A DNA stretch of 64,000 nucleotides from Tomocerus qinae. Its lineage: Eukaryota; Arthropoda; Collembola; Entomobryomorpha; Tomoceridae. Location: assembly GCA_020055645.1 (NCBI GenBank), contig CM034546.1, positions 65,286,001-65,350,000 of the forward strand, given 5' to 3'. The notes under the pieces were generated by a model. That model made no database searches. It worked only from the letters and a program-made list of their open reading frames with translations, and was not told the DNA's origin. Positions 1 through 11,947 of the stretch are shown here, piece by piece. Position numbers and translations under genes: made by a program. Position 1 is the stretch's first letter; the number at the start of each line of letters is the position of its first letter.

Positions 1-1098
1 AATAAAAACCATTTCGAAAACATCCCATTAGTGATCTTATGTTACCTGTGTAAATACAAAGTATATTTAAATTAATATGCATGTATTAATATGTATTTAT
101 GAATTTCCTACACCAGAATAATAACTGTAGATCGTAGCATCAAATGTCCAGGGAACTATAAAGACTCCATTTTTGAAACAAATCCCACAACAGTCACCAA
201 AATGCTCCGTTTTTAAATCAGAATAAATAAGATTCTCCCTGTGATTTTGGAAATACGTACAAATTCTATGAGTACAGCTTACGAATAAATATTTTTAAAG
301 AATAAATAGTTAGTTACCCAGTACTGTTATTTAATTCTACAAAATGGAGTGCAAGCTGGCACAAAGGAATCAAGGGGATCCAGGAGGTAATAATAAGTAA
401 AACCAACTCTACTAAAAAGGCTAAATAAGTTTCTAGGATTTAGAACCAATTTGGGAGGAGTTTTAGAAATGCTAATTATACTTCACATTTTGCGCGGCAA
501 TTTTCAACGATCTAACCATCGCAAGCGGCGGTGTGTGGAAGAATGCTCGTATAATTACGATTATCTCAAATACAATCCCTGGTCATTGAATGGCAGGCTA
601 TCGCCTGCCCTCAAATCAGCGCCCAGAGATTATACCAGATAATCTATCAATTAATACGCACATTACGATCATTACGAAATGTTTCCTTTCGGCAATAATT
701 TCCATCACAAAATAACCACCTTATGTAAATTTCTATTATTAGGGGCCGGGAGTGAAGCGGCCCCCCTCAAATCATATTTATAAGTGAAATTTTTATCAAA
801 AATGACCTATAATTGCAAAATAATTTTTCGCGCTTTGAACAAATGTCTAGATACGTGCCTATTTTGGCATTCTCCAAGTACCATTGTTGCGAAGGTTGTG
901 TAAAATTCCGATTATATAAGCTAATTATATAAACCTATTTAACCCATAGGTTGGACTTCTTTGTTTTATGAAATATGTATTGTATAGGCGCATGCGCATT
1001 GCAACAAAATGCCGCATTGTCCATGGCATAGATAGATGCATAGATACCTGCGACATAGGAATAAATAATTTTATTATATAGAGATATCCTACATATGG
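1..1098. repeat. First copy of the ~1.1-kb segment inside the satellite
   Basis: This segment begins outside the window and matches 2798-3858 almost throughout. It contains an internal copy of the dispersed GC-rich MITE at 738-863. Around 870-925 it carries monomer-like sequence (TTGTTGCGAAGGTTGTGTAA) that copy 2 lacks, which suggests local gene conversion or a small rearrangement. Short open frames shared by both copies are probably incidental. Confidence 0.8.
738..863 (+). mobile_element. Dispersed GC-rich MITE, copy 1
   Basis: The copy has a GGGGCCGGGAG...CGGCCCCCCT head, an A-rich middle (TTTTTATCAAAAATGACC), a TTCGCGCTTTGAACA block and the end CTAGATACGTGCCT. The same order of blocks recurs at 3535, 6500, 29606 and 48337. 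No transposase is present, so it would be non-autonomous. Confidence 0.6.
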
Positions 1099-2752
1099 GA
1101 TTACATATATATTATAAGTGCTGATCTTATTAGATAATTTTTCACAGAAGAAAATAATTTCCATTGATCTTAGACATAATGATGTCCAATGAATTTATTA
1201 CTGAGTTGAAGGCTCAAACATATTTATAAGTGATAATATAGGTGCGATAGCCGGATCATTGATACTTAAGGAAGCAAAATAATAGTTGGACACGTACATA
1301 TATACTGTCTACTTTCATTCTCCAATATATTGTTGCGAAGGTTGTGTACAATTCCAATGGTATAACATTAAATAAACTATTTAATTAGTTTAGAACACGT
1401 TCGGAATATATTAGAACGCTACTGCCATAAGGCGATTTCATCGATCAACCATCAAGGAAGAAGCATCACCTTTGCTTTCAAATATCAATGTCATTGAAGA
1501 ATATCCTACATATGGGATTACATTAATATTATAAGAGATGATCTTATTAGATAATTTTTCGCAGAAGAGAATAATTTCCATCGATCTTAGACATCATGAT
1601 GTCCGATAGATTTTTTACTGTGTTGAAGTCTCAAACATATTTATAAGTGATAAAATATATCCGATAGCCGGATCATTGATACTTAAGGAAACAAAATAAT
1701 AGTTGGACATGTTCATATATAGTGTCTATTTTCATTCTCCAATATATTGTTGCGAAGGTTGTGTATAATTCCGATGGTATAACATTATATAAACTATTTA
1801 ATTAGGTTAGAACACGTTCGGAATATATTAGAACGCTACTGCCATAAGGCGATTTCAACGATCAACCATCAACGAAGAAGCATCATCTTTGCTTTCAAAT
1901 ATCAATGTTATTGAAGAATATACTACATTTGGGTATACTTAAATATTATAAGTGATGATCTTAATAGATTGTTTTTCACAGTAAAAAATAATTTCCATTG
2001 ATCTTAGATATCATGATATCCGGTTAATGTATTTCTGAGTTGATGGCTCAAACATATTATTAAATGTTAATAAATGTCCGATAGCCGGATCTTCGATACT
2101 TAAGGAAACAAAGTAATAGTTGGACACGTACAAATATACTGTCTATTTTCATTCTCCAATATAATGTTGCGAAGGTTGTGTATAATTCCAATGGGATAAC
2201 ATTATATAAACTATTTAATTAGATTAGAACATGTTCGGAATATATTAGAACGCTACTGCCATAAGGCGATTTCAACGATCAACCATCAAAGAAGAAGCTT
2301 CATCTTTGCTTTCAAATTATTATGTTATTAAAAAATATCCTACATATGGGATTACATATATATTATAAGTGCTGATCTTATTAGATAATTTTTCACAGAA
2401 GAAAATAATTTCCATCGATCTTAGACATCATGATGTCAGATGAATTTATTACTGAGTTGAAGGCTCAAACATATTTATAAGTGATAATATATGTCCGATA
2501 GCCGGATCTTCGATACTTAAGGAAACAAAGTAATAGTTGGACACGTACAAATATACTGTCTATTTTCATTCTCCAATATAATGTTGCGAAGGTTGTGTAT
2601 AATTCCAATGGGATAACATTATATAAACTATTTAATTAGGTTAGAAGACGTTGTGAATATATTAGAACGCTACTGCCATAAGGCGATTTCAACGATCAAC
2701 CATCAACGAAGAAGCATCATCTTTGCTTTCAAATATCAATTATATTGAGGAA

Positions 2753-3858
2753 CTAGTGAACCCAGCCAAGGGGCAAATCTAGCACCACCCATCACAGTAA
2801 TAAAAACCATTTCGAAAACATCCCATTAGGTTATTATGTTACCTTTGTAAATACAAAGTATATTTAAATTAATATGCATGTATTAATATGTATTTATGAA
2901 TTTCCTACACCAGAATAATAACTGTAGATCGTAGCATCAAATTCAGGGAACTATAAAGACTCCATTTTTGAAACAAATCCCACAAAGTCACCAAAATGCT
3001 CCGTTTTTAAATCAGAAAAATAAGATTCTCCCCGGGATTTTGGAAATACGTACAAATTCTATGAGTACAGCTTACGAATAAATATTTTTAAAGAATAAAT
3101 AGCTAGTTACCCAGTACTGTTATTTAATTCTACAAAAAGGAGTGCAAGCTGGCACAAAGGAATCAAGGGGATCCAGGAGGTAATAATAAGTAAAACCAAC
3201 TCTACTAAAAAGGCTAAATAAGTTTCTAGATTTAACAGAACCAATTTGGAGTAGGAGTTTTGAAATGCTAATTATACTTCACATTTTGCGCGGCAATTTT
3301 CGACGCTCTAACCTCGCAAGCGGCGGTGTGTGGAAAATGCTCGTATAATTACGATTATCTGGCACAACAATCCCTGGTCGCTGTGATGGCAGGCTATCGC
3401 CTGCCCTCAAATCAGCGCCCAGACATTGTACCAGATAATCAATCAATTAATACGCACATTACGATCATTACGAAATGTTTCCTTTCGGCAATCATTTCCA
3501 TCACAAAATAACCATCTTATGTAAATTTCTATTATTAGGGGGCCGGGAGGGTGCAGCGGCCCCCCCCTAAATCTGAGAAAAAGAGAAATTTTTTATCAAA
3601 AATGACCTATAATTGCAAAATTTTTTCGCGCTTTGAACAAATGTCTAGATACGTGCCTGGCACCCAGTACCATTGCTGAATTTTAAAATGATTATATAAG
3701 CTAATGTTAACCTTGTTAACCCATATTGGACTTCTTTGTTTTATGAAATATGTATTGTATAGGCGCATGCGCATTGCAACAAAATGCCGCATTGTCCATG
3801 GCATAGATAGATGCATAGATACCTGCGACATAGGAATAAATAATTTTATTATATAGAG
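2753..3858. repeat. Second copy of the ~1.1-kb segment inside the satellite
   Basis: The segment sits between satellite halves. The monomer reads up to about 2752 and resumes at about 3859 with a TACTACATTTGGGTATACTT variant of the usual TCCTACATATGGG block. Most of it matches the first copy at 1-1098, so the insertion came first and was then amplified together with the monomers. I see no coding region. Confidence 0.75.
3535..3662 (+). mobile_element. Dispersed GC-rich MITE, copy 2
   Basis: This is the same family as 738-863, inside the second 1.1-kb segment. It reads GGGGGCCGGGAGG, then CGGCCCCCCCCTAAATCTGA, then TTTTTTATCAAAAATGACC, and ends CTAGATACGTGCCTG. It probably was amplified with the satellite unit rather than inserted independently. 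Confidence 0.6.
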
Positions 3859-4981
3859 ATATACTACATTTGGGTATACTTAAATATTATAAGTGATGAT
3901 ATTAATAGATTGTTTTTCACAGAAGAGAATAATTACTATTGATCTTAGGCATCATTAAGTACGATCAATTTAATACTGAGTTGAAGGCTCAAACAAATTT
4001 ATAAATGTTAATATAGGTCCGGTAGCCGGATCAGTGATACTTAAAGAAACAAAATAATAGTTGGACACGTTCATATATAGTGTCTATTTTCATTCTCCAA
4101 TATATTGTTGCAAAGGTTGTGTATAATTCCAATGGTATAACATTATATAAACTATTTAATTAGGTTAGAAGACGTTGTGAATATATAAGAACGCTACTGC
4201 CATAAGGCAATTTCAACGATCAACCATCAACGAAGAAGCATCATCTTTGGTTTCAAATATCAATGTTATTGAAGAATATACTACATTTGGGTGTACTTAA
4301 ATATTATAAGTGATGATATTAATAGATTGTTTTTCACAGAACAGAATAATTACTATTGATCTTAGGCATCATGAGGTATGATCAATTTAATACTGAGTTG
4401 AAGGCTCAAACATATTTATAAGTGATAATATATGTCCGATAGCCGGATCATTGATACTTAAGGAAACAAAATAATAGTTTGACACGTTCATATATAGTGT
4501 CTATTTTCATTCTCCAATATATTGTTGCGAAGGTTGTGTATAATTCCAATGGTATAACATTATATAAACTATTTAATTAGGTTAGAAGACCTTGTGAATA
4601 TATTAGAACGCTACTGCCATAAGGCGATTTCAACGATCAACCATCAAGGAAGAAGCATCATTTTTGCTTTTAAATATCAATGTCATTGAAGAATGTCCTA
4701 CATATGGGATTACATAAATATTATAAGTGATGATCTTATTAGATAATTTTTCGCAGAAGAGAATAATTCCCATCGATCTTAGACATCATGATGTCCGATG
4801 AATTTTTTGCTGAGTTGAAGGCTCAAACATATTTATAAGTGATAAAATAGGTCCGATAGCCGGATCATTGATACTTAAGGAAAAAAAATATTAGTTGGAC
4901 ACGTTCATATATAGTGTCTATTTTCATTCTCCAATATATTGTTGCAAAGGTTGTGTATAATTCCAATGGTATAACATTATA

Positions 4982-5695
4982 TGTGAGTAGTATGCTCTGG
5001 TCAGAGGAAGAGTCTCACAAACTCAAAGATGACTAATTTGTAGACTAGACTGACTGTAGACTGTCAAGTTTATTCAGAAAAGTTTCCGTATTTATGTAAC
5101 ATTTACAAAGCATATAAGAACAATATTATATGAGAATGACATACATATAAGTAGTCTAACTTTAGCAGTTGTGGACATCTGTTCCTAATATTTAAATGGA
5201 CCATGACAAAGGTTCAGTTTTCACACATAAACGAAAACAATAAAAATTAAAGAGAATTAACTTAACAATCAAAATCATGTACCCTTATGTCAACAGGTCA
5301 TGAGAAAAACTCAAAAACGATTTAAACATGTCAGTAAATCAGATTAACTAAGCTTAACAAGAATGATATATAGAATTGCTAGACCATTTGGTGGTCAACT
5401 ACTGTTTATTTTAACATGGAACCGGAGCCACGACATTCCCTGGAGTTAGAAATGGCCGCAAGATGAATATAAATTGAGGGAAAGTGTACGGAGAAGAGTG
5501 CAGAATAAAGTGAGTCAGTCGGGGCCAAACTTTTGTAATGAGTAAATTTTTGTTCTTTCCTTTTTAAGAACTTCGTTCATCATCTAATTCGTTATGATTT
5601 TCCCCAAAAGTTTTCCCTTGAAAATTTTCTAAAAGGAACCCGGGGATAACTTAATATTAGCGGGTAACACCCGGTAGTAATATTTAAATATTCAA
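4982..5695. mobile_element. Possible solo LTR or other insertion ending the satellite
   Basis: At about 4982 the satellite monomer stops after ATAACATTATA. Unrelated sequence starts TGTGAGTAGTATGCTCTGG and ends TTTAAATATTCAACA, after which TATCCTACATAT resumes a later part of the monomer. A TG...CA terminus, a length near 714 bp and an internal AATAAA fit a solo LTR. However, about 130 bases of the monomer are missing and only a 4-base AT-rich duplication can be proposed, so the call is weak. Confidence 0.3.
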
Positions 5696-5964
5696 CAATA
5701 TCCTACATATCTGAATACTTACATATTGTATGTTACGATCCTTCCTTCCTTCTGTTCCGCTAGTGGCTTTTGCGGTTGGGTTGCTGCAAACGGGACGCAG
5801 TAACCGAAAATTTTTTTCCCAATGCAAAAATCAGGCAATAAATTTTTAAACTATTTTCAAAACTAGTCACTATTTGCCTCTTTTTTCAACAAACATCAGT
5901 TAATAATACCTTTGCTTGCTTGCTGCACTTTGCATTCTTGGTATTCATATTCCTGGGTTCGCAA
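5696..5964. other. Satellite remnant and unique AT-rich sequence
   Basis: The first ~50 bases resemble a degraded satellite monomer. The rest, which includes TTCCTTCCTTCTG and CTTGCTTGCTGCAC, shows no gene or repeat I can name. Confidence 0.4.
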
Positions 5965-6687
5965 CCAGTGGTCAGTGACCCGCAGGCTGGTCGGCTAAAA
6001 TGGCTGGCTAAATTGGCCGCCCGGTTGGTTGAAATTCTTTGTTAACCAGTGCCCAAAAATGGCAAAATGGGGCTATGTGAACTGAGAAAAACCCCCTGGT
6101 CAGTGGAAGCGACCCATGAAGTTTTAGATTTATTCTAGCTTTATTTTTGTCAGTTTTTGAATAAAGTAAACTTTTGGACAGAATCTATAACCATTGTACA
6201 GTAAACCGGACGTCTTAAAAAATACATATAAAGCTCTGTTTTGGTCCATGAATTTCCATATTATAATCGTAGACTGGATAAAGCAATACATTTATCTGTC
6301 TATATATTTATGGGTTTACCAGTGTTCCATTTTAGCCGGCTAAAATGACTAGTGGCCAAAATGGCCAAAAATCATGGTTTTTTAAATATTCCGCCGAATT
6401 CAGGGTGATTCTGTCCGTTCACATAGCCCTATTTGGCCATTTCAGCCATTTTAGTAACTGGCTAACCAAGAATTTCAACCAACAAGCTGGCAATTTTAGC
6501 AAGGACGTATTGAAGGATGGGCTTTAAGGTCAAAAGCCCCCCCTTAATTCAAGAAAAGGGGAATCTTTTTCTCAAAATACCAAAAATTTGGAAATCTTGG
6601 CGGCCCCCTCCGAAACTCAGTTATTATATACGTGCTTGAAATTTAGCCGCCATAATAGCTGACCAGCCGGCTGGTCATCGAACACTG
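5965..6687. mobile_element. Foldback / hAT-like non-autonomous DNA transposon
   Basis: The left end (CAGTGGTCAGTGACC...GGTTGGTTGAAATTCTT) matches the reverse complement of the right end (CAGTGTTCGATGACC... and GTTGGTTGAAATTCTTGG). The arms extend past the words GGGCTATGTGAAC. The right arm is split by a 139-bp insertion at 6500-6638. Flanking 8-mers GTTCGCAA and GTCTGTAA differ at three transition sites and could be an eroded 8-bp target duplication. CAGTG ends with 8-bp duplications are typical of hAT elements. There is no transposase. The open frame at 6345-6527 is an accident of the arm sequence. Confidence 0.65.
6500..6638 (+). mobile_element. Dispersed GC-rich MITE, copy 3, nested with 8-bp target duplication
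   Basis: This copy is complete. It begins CAAGGACGTATTGAAGG and ends TATATACGTGCTTG, giving an imperfect terminal inverted repeat CAAG(G/C)ACGTAT. It is flanked by AATTTTAG (6492-6499) and AAATTTAG (6639-6646), an 8-bp target duplication with one mismatch. The left arm of the host element at 5965-6687 shows the uninterrupted sequence. The 8-bp duplication and the CA-start are a hAT-like signature. Confidence 0.75.
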
Positions 6688-7172
6688 GTCTGTAAGTGTG
6701 GTAAGGTGATACTAACTGCAAAATCCGCAAGCGCGTATGCGATGTATATTACATAAAACAATGAATTACACTCTGGGTTATTGTTAGCTTATTTCGAAAT
6801 TAAACCAAATTTTATTTGAAATTTAATAGCAGTACTGGTTGCCTAGTACAACAATACAACTTACACACGCTTAGCTCAATATCCCTCTGGTCCTCGTTCA
6901 TTTCATTTATCATCTTTACTCTACATAAACATAATCTTTTAAACATATAGTGGGAAATGCGCATGGAACTCTTTCACCATTCTTGTATTAAGATTTGTAT
7001 TTGTCCGTAATATTTTGTAATTAATGAGTAAAAGGGTAGTATTGTAGTATTTTGTAATTAATGAGTAAAAGAGACTGAGTGTAAATTGTATGTGTGGAAA
7101 TATTATTTCTGTTGTAAGGCCTTAAGACCATTTGAATTGACTTATTGAGTTCTAGGGATTGATGCCTGTATC
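6688..7172. other. AT-rich intergenic sequence
   Basis: I see no gene. A short direct duplication, TATTTTGTAATTAATGAGTAAAAG, occurs twice around 7012-7070. Confidence 0.4.
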
Positions 7173-10100
7173 AGATAGATAGATAGATAGATAGATATTT
7201 TATTGTGTTTCTTGAATTAACATTCATTACACAAAGAGTCAATTTGCCGCAAATTAATACAAGTATCATATTATAATCATCAATACAATAACTGTATACA
7301 AATATATTATGTTATATTATTGCGCTTAACTAATCTATACAATACAAATAAGTAAGTAAGTATGGATTGGCAATGCTACTCATTTTTCACCCAGGCTCTA
7401 AGCTTGAAGGTCCGTACCACATAATTATAAATGTCCGCTAGTACTTTTTTATCTTCAACCTCAAAAAGAGTATGGAAGTTATTTTTCGTCAAATTATTAG
7501 CGGGTATCCCTGAAAGGTTTATACGGTAGGCATTTACATATTATGTGATAAAGGTCTTCACTTTCATTATCCGTATTCTGACAGACAGAGCAAATTTTAT
7601 TATAGTCTTACTTAAGTTGTATCTTATACCATTAACTACCATCCTAGGAGCAAATAAATTAAACACTCTTAATTGCACTAGCACTCTTATCTTTTTTATG
7701 GGAACCCTCCAGCGTAGATATTGCGTACCTCGTCAATGTGTAAGTGTCGATAGAGTACGCATGTTGTGGCCCTAGATTTTCTTTCTACATCATTTTGTCG
7801 TTGAATGTCTATCATCCTTAGCACCATTTCACAATAATTTTCCCAACAACAATAAGTATCAATATTCTAGGATTGCCAGACAAACCCATACCCTAACTTT
7901 TCGATATGGCATCTTTATTGGGACACCCAATTGTATTTATCTTCCCGATTATGCATTTAATCTAGGTTGAGTAACGTTTTGAATACAATTTTTGGGTATC
8001 GTTCCTCCTTCATACGTAAACTTTTAACCCATAGTCTTACGGCAAACTTAAATGCGTGAGTCACAACTTTCATTCTGCCCGTCTCTAGTCTAATGACATA
8101 ATCGGGGGTATACAATGGCAATCTCAGTAGCTTCTTTAGGAATTGCAGCTGCCCTGACTCAATAATAGTGTCATCTGATAAAGCCCATATGGCACTGCTA
8201 TACAGAAGTGTAGATTGGCAAATCAAAGATTTTCATTCTGGCCCCCCAGCTGTCCATCTTTGATTTTGTCAATATTGACCAAACAACACCAAGTTTTACA
8301 TTCGCTCTTTTTTTTAAATCTTGGCCTGCATTCCTAAACAAACCTGAATCAGAGAAAACGACACCTAGATAGGTAAAGGATTTCACTATTTCAATTTCTT
8401 GGCTGTCATAATAGAATTTATTTGCTTTGATTAGCTGACCGTTTCTATTAAATATAATTATTTTTGTTTTGGCAACATTTACTGTAAGTTGTTTTTTTAC
8501 ACAGTACTTCTTGAGACGATTCAATTTTAATTGCAAGGACCTAGGTGATTCCGCCGTTAAAATTAAATTGTCTGCGTACATTAGTATGTGTACACCCTTT
8601 CCCACCCCAATTTGACTTTCTCCAAAATGCTATCGTTAAAAAAGTCCTCCATGTCGTGTACGAATAAACAATACAATAAAGGCGAACATACCTCGCCTTG
8701 CATGATACCATGTGAGATTTTAATAGAGTGAGAATACCCATCGTAAGCCCTAACTCTCATTGTGTGTCTGTCTGTAAGCCTTGCAATACAGAGACTGGAA
8801 TATTTTAATTATTTTTGAGCTCATTTTTAGTGAATCCAGTGTCTGCCATAGCAAATTAAAATTTATAGAATCAAAACATACTCAAAATCTACGAAGGCAG
8901 CATAGATATTTTTGTTTCTGTACCTTAGATTGTATTGTATTATACCATTAAGAGCAAATAAAAACCCTTTCTAAAACCCGCTTGCGCTTCCGAAATAATA
9001 TTGTGCGTATCCGCCCACAATGTTATTCTAGCAAGTAATATAAACGAGAACCATTTTAATGAGGTATGTAGAAGGAAGATGCCTCCATAGTTTCTGGGAT
9101 TGTTTTGGCTGCCTTTTTTTATGAATAAGTGTTGTTTCAATCTCACACCGCTTATTGGGGACAGTTTCTTGTTCTACTACTTTGTTAAAAATATTAGGTG
9201 TGTGGGTCTCCATCTCTGGCGGCAGGTTCTTTAAAAATTCATATTTAGTTTTATCTGTACCAGGGCTACCATTTTTTAGTATTTTTGAGGAGCTGAATAA
9301 TTCAGCCTCAGAAATAGGGGAGTCCAGTTGCTCTTCTCCATATAATTCTGGCGTATAGCATACTTCGTAATTTCTAGGCATCACAGTATCATAGAAAGTC
9401 TCCCATTCCAATTTACCCAAAATATTATTTTGATTAATCTGGGTCTAAAACAATCTGCACACTTCCAGAAGTCAGCTTGATCTTTATGGTTTGCCAATTT
9501 ATCTTTTACGCTCTTGGAGTGTGCAGATTGTTTTTTGTTATACAGTACTTTAAGCTCACTTTTGATATTATTGGCATTCCGAACTGACTCAGTACAGAAA
9601 CCTGCCTTTTTACATGATCTCCTTGCTCGGAGATATTCTTTCTTCTTCCTGGAACAATCGGTATCAAACCATATTTGATTTTTTGGTAGTGATTGTTTTG
9701 ATAGTGGTACTCTCTTAGCCATTTTACACTACTGGGTTGCTACACTAATCCCTGTCGTAATGTAATCATATAAATAGTTAACATCATCATTTCCTCTTTC
9801 TATTACATTGTTATCACATCAATTAATAATAGATTCCTTGTAAATATTATTTTTGGGCTCATTACAGGCAGTATAATCTTTCTATATAAATACATTTATT
9901 AATAATTGATATGTCCAAATTTTGTTGACTCTTAATAGTTACTTAACAAAGGTTGTGATCTGATAGCCCAATATTATGTATTATTTCTAGGTCGATAATA
10001 TCAGGGATAACATTGTTGTTCACAGAAATGATGTCATTAACACTGTTACCTTGGATAGCTGTAAAGGTAAATTCAACATGTTTGTCAGAATTGCAACGTC

Positions 10101-10942
10101 CATTAAGTGTTACGAAACCCAAATTTTCAAACTAGAAATCAGCTGTTTTCCTCTTGAGTCCACTTTTTGTCCCTTGATTTTCGGTTTTCCTCAATATTGG
10201 TATCCCTACATATGTTTTCATCACAGAAGACCATATTGCCTATTCTAGAATTGAAATCGCGTCCTAATAATATTTTAACATCTTTATATTTATATTCCAA
10301 ATTAATTAGCTGTTTATCCTCAAAGCGTTCCAATTTTACCAGAAGTCTTGGCGAGCCCGATTAATGTGGCTTTAGTTGAATGACATTGCATGGTTTGATT
10401 GCCACTTATAAGACTTTGGACAAAAATGTCTCGACCGCCTGCTCATTTGACTTGAAATTTGATTTGCTGTAATCCAGACCACTGAAAATTATATTTATCC
10501 TCTTTACATCGGCTTGAATAATATCCGTACACTTTCGTAGTGAGATTATCTCCTGTTGCTTGGCCAATTTATCCTCCAATAATTCTACTTTGCTCTCCAG
10601 TGCTTTTGACTTTTCTTCTAGGTCACCTATAACATTAACAATTATACCAATGTTGTTCTTGATTGCATTGAGTGGAGTAATTATACCTGCAAGTCCTTGT
10701 TTAAACACACGGATGTCAAGAGGATCGTCGTCTTTCCCAGGTATGATAGGCAACTCGAAATCACTTTTTCCTTCAATTAGGTCCATATCTTCATAGACCT
10801 CCTCTCTTCTGCCCCTTTTTAATTGCGATTGGTCAGTTGATGTCGATGTTTCGTCGGACTTTTTTAATTGTTTACTAAAAATGTCGTAATATTTACTTTT
10901 TGATGTTTGGGCTTCCTCCGTTGATGAATTCGAGCTAGGCAT
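7173..10942 (-). mobile_element. Decayed non-LTR retrotransposon (LINE)
   Basis: Read on the minus strand, the order is an ORF1-like frame (10942-10406), an APE-endonuclease fragment with GRDFNSRIGN (10333-10139), reverse-transcriptase fragments and a C-terminal part with FLKKLLRLPLYTPDYVIRLE (8226-7957). The RT pieces include SEAQAGFRKGF (9146-8940) and YADNLILTAESP, a decayed YADD motif in which the second Asp is Asn (8605-8198). Frames change several times, so ORF2 is dead. A (GATA)n run at 7173-7196 lies at the expected 3' end, consistent with a microsatellite tail. The clade cannot be decided by eye. Confidence 0.85.
10406..10942 (-). CDS. LINE ORF1-like protein with coiled coil, remnant
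   Basis: This is a 178-aa open frame at the 5' end of the decayed LINE. Residues 1-65 are Ser/Thr/Lys-rich. About residues 95-145 form a heptad-rich coiled coil (IGDLEEKSKALESKVELLED). The end (RINIIFSGLDYSKSNFKSNE) looks like the start of an RRM-type ORF1 fold and is cut short by a stop. LINE ORF1 proteins bind their own RNA. Here the downstream endonuclease/RT frame is broken, so any protein would be a relic. Confidence 0.55.
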   Translation of the reverse strand: MPSSNSSTEEAQTSKSKYYDIFSKQLKKSDETSTSTDQSQLKRGRREEVYEDMDLIEGKSDFELPIIPGKDDDPLDIRVFKQGLAGIITPLNAIKNNIGIIVNVIGDLEEKSKALESKVELLEDKLAKQQEIISLRKCTDIIQADVKRINIIFSGLDYSKSNFKSNEQAVETFLSKVL

Positions 10943-11537
10943 TATCTCCGGCTGTTCTCCGGGTTCCTCGTGTGTAAGATAGGCCCCAATTTTATATTGA
11001 TCTAAAGGTGTCTTAATCGTGCTTGTAGTTGAGGAATTACCAGTTTTTCAAGGAATATGAAAGGATGGGATGATTGGGGAGTATAACTGAGATAAATTGC
11101 CTTCCACAAAGCTCTTTTTATTAAAAAAATAAGAAATAAATTTGAGAACAAACTCAAAATTACACCCTGCCGCAACCAAATCTCCCGCGCCCCTGTTGAT
11201 GCCTGCATCAGTTCTAGAACAGTCAGTCAGTTCCAGAGTGTGCTGCATGTTTGTTGGCCGTTGGAAATTATTGTTTGAGTTGTGGAGAGACGCGGACCTG
11301 TAAGTTTGATCCGTCTTAGGCAGTGAAGCTCTCTCAATTTTATTATCAGTTAAATTTTGGAAAAGTGTCCAATTAATTAAATAGTTTGTGTGCAATAAAT
11401 TGTGTGAATGTGAGAAATTGTTGGATCTTGTCCTTTCTCATTCACTATATTGCATTTTGTAGGCAGTCAAACCTAGTAGTCAGCCATCACACCCCATAGT
11501 ATTTGTAATGGCAAATCGATAGTGGATCTGCATTCGG
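10943..11537. other. Possible LINE 5' untranslated region and flank
   Basis: The stretch is upstream of the ORF1-like frame. Two overlapping minus-strand frames (11395-11048 and 11208-11002) have no recognisable domain and overlap each other. The exact LINE 5' end is not visible. Confidence 0.3.
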
Positions 11538-11627
11538 CACCAATATGCATCTCGACACCAATTTGCATCTCGACACCAATTTGCATTTCGAGACCAATTT
11601 GGATTTCGAGACCAATTTGCATTTAGG
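11538..11627. repeat. 18-bp tandem repeat, five copies
   Basis: The unit CACCAATTTGCATCTCGA repeats five times with one to three changes per copy. It is out of any convincing reading frame. Confidence 0.85.
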
Positions 11628-11918
11628 TGTCAATACTCATCTTTACCCTCATCAACATGTTGTAATGGCAAATTAAGTGAAAGCCCTTTTAATTTCCAAC
11701 AGCCAAGGGTATTTAGTCAATGGTATTGTAGTATATAATTATGCAATGTAGAATGTGAATGTATTTGTATGTGAAATAATATGTAATACGTAGTATTTAT
11801 CTGTATCTTGAAAATTGTCTCCAATGAAATTGAAAGGGATCTCTGAAATTGGAAAGTTATTTTTAGACAAGAATAAGTTCCAAATTGAGTTATATTGATT
11901 TTAGGGGAAACTAATGGA

Positions 11919-11947
11919 CACACGTGTAAATGCCCTACACGTGTGTG
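11919..11947. repeat. Short palindrome
   Basis: ACACACGTGTA and TACACGTGTGT form an 11-bp inverted repeat around a 7-base spacer. The function is unknown. Confidence 0.6.

Larger units (their letters stand above)
1..4983. repeat. Satellite array of ~417-bp monomers in a higher-order arrangement
   Basis: Near-identical monomers repeat in one orientation. The landmark TTGCGAAGGTTGTGT (or its TTGCAAAGG variant) recurs near 1333, 1750, 2167, 2583, 4108, 4525 and 4944, a spacing of about 417 bases. Other shared marks are AGAACGCTACTGCCATAAGG and CCGATAGCCGGATCATTGAT. Two copies of a ~1.1-kb segment interrupt the array at the same monomer position, so the larger repeat is about 2.8 kb. Copies differ by scattered substitutions and small indels. 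I find no coding potential. The array runs off the left edge, so its full size is unknown. Confidence 0.9.

Noticed and set aside
925..3831. Conserved 74-79-codon frames in both ~1.1-kb repeat copies
   Set aside because: The conservation is at DNA level in recently duplicated repeats. The frames differ at both ends and lack any domain.
7173..7196. GATA repeat as an independent regulatory or CRISPR-like array
   Set aside because: It is a simple microsatellite at the 3' end of a decayed LINE. There are no spacers, and this is eukaryotic DNA.
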